Shown: positions 6,769 to 7,117 of the stretch, piece by piece
Layout: every line of letters begins with the position of its first letter
Numbering within the stretch: position 1 is the first letter of the stretch
From: CAZYWA01 sp964650975 [NCBI: uncultured bacterium]
GTDB taxonomy: Bacteria > JADJOY01
DNA length: 7,117 bases
Direction of reading: 5' to 3'
Assembly: GCA_964650975.1 (NCBI GenBank)
Contig: CAZYWA010000410.1
Span: 401-7,517 of the forward strand
The notes under the pieces: generated by a model
Database searches by the model: none
Told to the model about the DNA's origin: nothing
The model's input: the letters and a program-made list of their open reading frames with translations, nothing else
Made by a program: the position numbers and the translations under genes

Positions 6769-7117
6769 CACGCCAGCGCGGTGGCGGGCTTGAGTGCCGG
6801 CGTGGGCCGGCGACGATTGCGGATGATCTTGTGGCTGACCAACCGGACCGCCTTGGCCACCAGGTTCCGCTTCTCCGGGTAGGCCCGCAGCAGCTGCCAC
6901 AGTCGCGACGGTCGCAGATAGAAGCGCAGCCAGGCGATCCGCTGGATGCGGTAGAGCTCACGGTCGGAAACCGCGCTCAGATTGGTGGCGCCACGGATGT
7001 AGTGGAAGTCCTCGAGATTCCCGGCATGGCGGCGGACATCGTCGGAATACTGGGACGCGAGGCTGGTGCCCTGGAACGGCGTGACGATGAAGAAGTGCGC
7101 GGTGTGGAGCGGGATGG
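6768..7117 (-). CDS. Radical SAM protein, probably B12-binding-domain type (C-terminal part only)
   Basis: The right edge cuts this gene: the visible part gives 115 residues ending at TGA 6770-6768, with reading starting at the codon 7115-7113. Visible stretches include FFIVTPFQGTSLASQY (8-23), FHYIRGATNLSAVSDREL (37-54) and RIAWLRFYLRPSRLWQLLR (59-77), then a basic tail with SHKIIRNRRR (94-103). The TPF-GT segment, the NLS-VSD-EL segment and the FYLRP-R segment together are what I know from the C-terminal ends of B12-binding radical SAM proteins (BchE-like). The CxxxCxxC cluster motif and cobalamin domain would lie beyond the window, so the assignment rests on tail similarity. Substrate unknown. 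Same strand as the glycosyltransferase cassette, 82 bases upstream, so co-transcription is possible. Confidence 0.65.
   Translation of the reverse strand, partial: IPLHTAHFFIVTPFQGTSLASQYSDDVRRHAGNLEDFHYIRGATNLSAVSDRELYRIQRIAWLRFYLRPSRLWQLLRAYPEKRNLVAKAVRLVSHKIIRNRRRPTPALKPATALA

Noticed and set aside
4269-6793. Two long plus-strand open frames (4269-5759 and 5351-6793) opposite the glycosyltransferase genes
   Set aside because: Arg/Gly-rich antisense frames without domains, produced by the third-position GC bias of the real minus-strand genes.
6682-6961. Small minus-strand open frames of 72 and 76 residues before the GT-B gene
   Set aside because: They lie in other frames of the radical SAM C-terminus and the gap; the frame ending at 6768 has the recognisable sequence.

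Overview
The window is a dense stretch of bacterial chromosome with very high G+C (clearly above 60% by eye; not computed). It carries seven genes: six complete and one cut by the right edge. Coding is almost gap-free and most starts overlap the preceding stop. This fits a high-GC Gram-negative-like lineage, for example Myxococcota or Desulfobacterota relatives or an uncultured phylum such as Eisenbacteria or Gemmatimonadota. I cannot fix the taxon from sequence alone. No RNA gene, CRISPR array, insertion sequence, phage gene or att site is visible.

Left part (1-1957): two consecutive enzymes of aromatic amino acid synthesis lie on the minus strand. Shikimate dehydrogenase (aroE) comes first, followed by shikimate kinase (aroK), which starts inside the aroE stop (GTGA overlap). 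Divergent from aroE on the plus strand is dtd, D-aminoacyl-tRNA deacylase, with a clear GGAGG ribosome binding site. The 68-base gap between them holds small inverted repeats, one of which could mask the dtd ribosome binding site.

Middle and right part (1931-6685): four minus-strand genes form a tightly coupled cassette, transcribed right to left. In order they are a GT-B (GT4/GT1-type) glycosyltransferase, a multi-spanning GT-C membrane glycosyltransferase, an exported TPR protein, and a GT2 enzyme with two C-terminal membrane helices like polyprenyl-phosphate sugar synthases. Their junctions are ATGA, TGATG and ATGA, with almost no Shine-Dalgarno sequences, so translation is probably coupled. 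The simplest reading is an envelope glycosylation or surface-glycan unit. The GT2 would charge a lipid carrier with a sugar, the GT-C would transfer it outside the membrane, the GT-B would add a sugar in the cytoplasm, and the TPR protein would be an exported helper. The last gene of the cassette converges on dtd and the two coding regions overlap by 27 bases.

Right edge (6768-7117): the C-terminal 115 residues of a protein that looks like a B12-binding-domain radical SAM enzyme, on the same strand and 82 bases upstream of the glycosyltransferase cassette. Its catalytic part lies outside the window.

Most of the window is ordinary housekeeping plus envelope-glycan metabolism. The most interesting element is the four-gene glycosyltransferase/TPR cassette.
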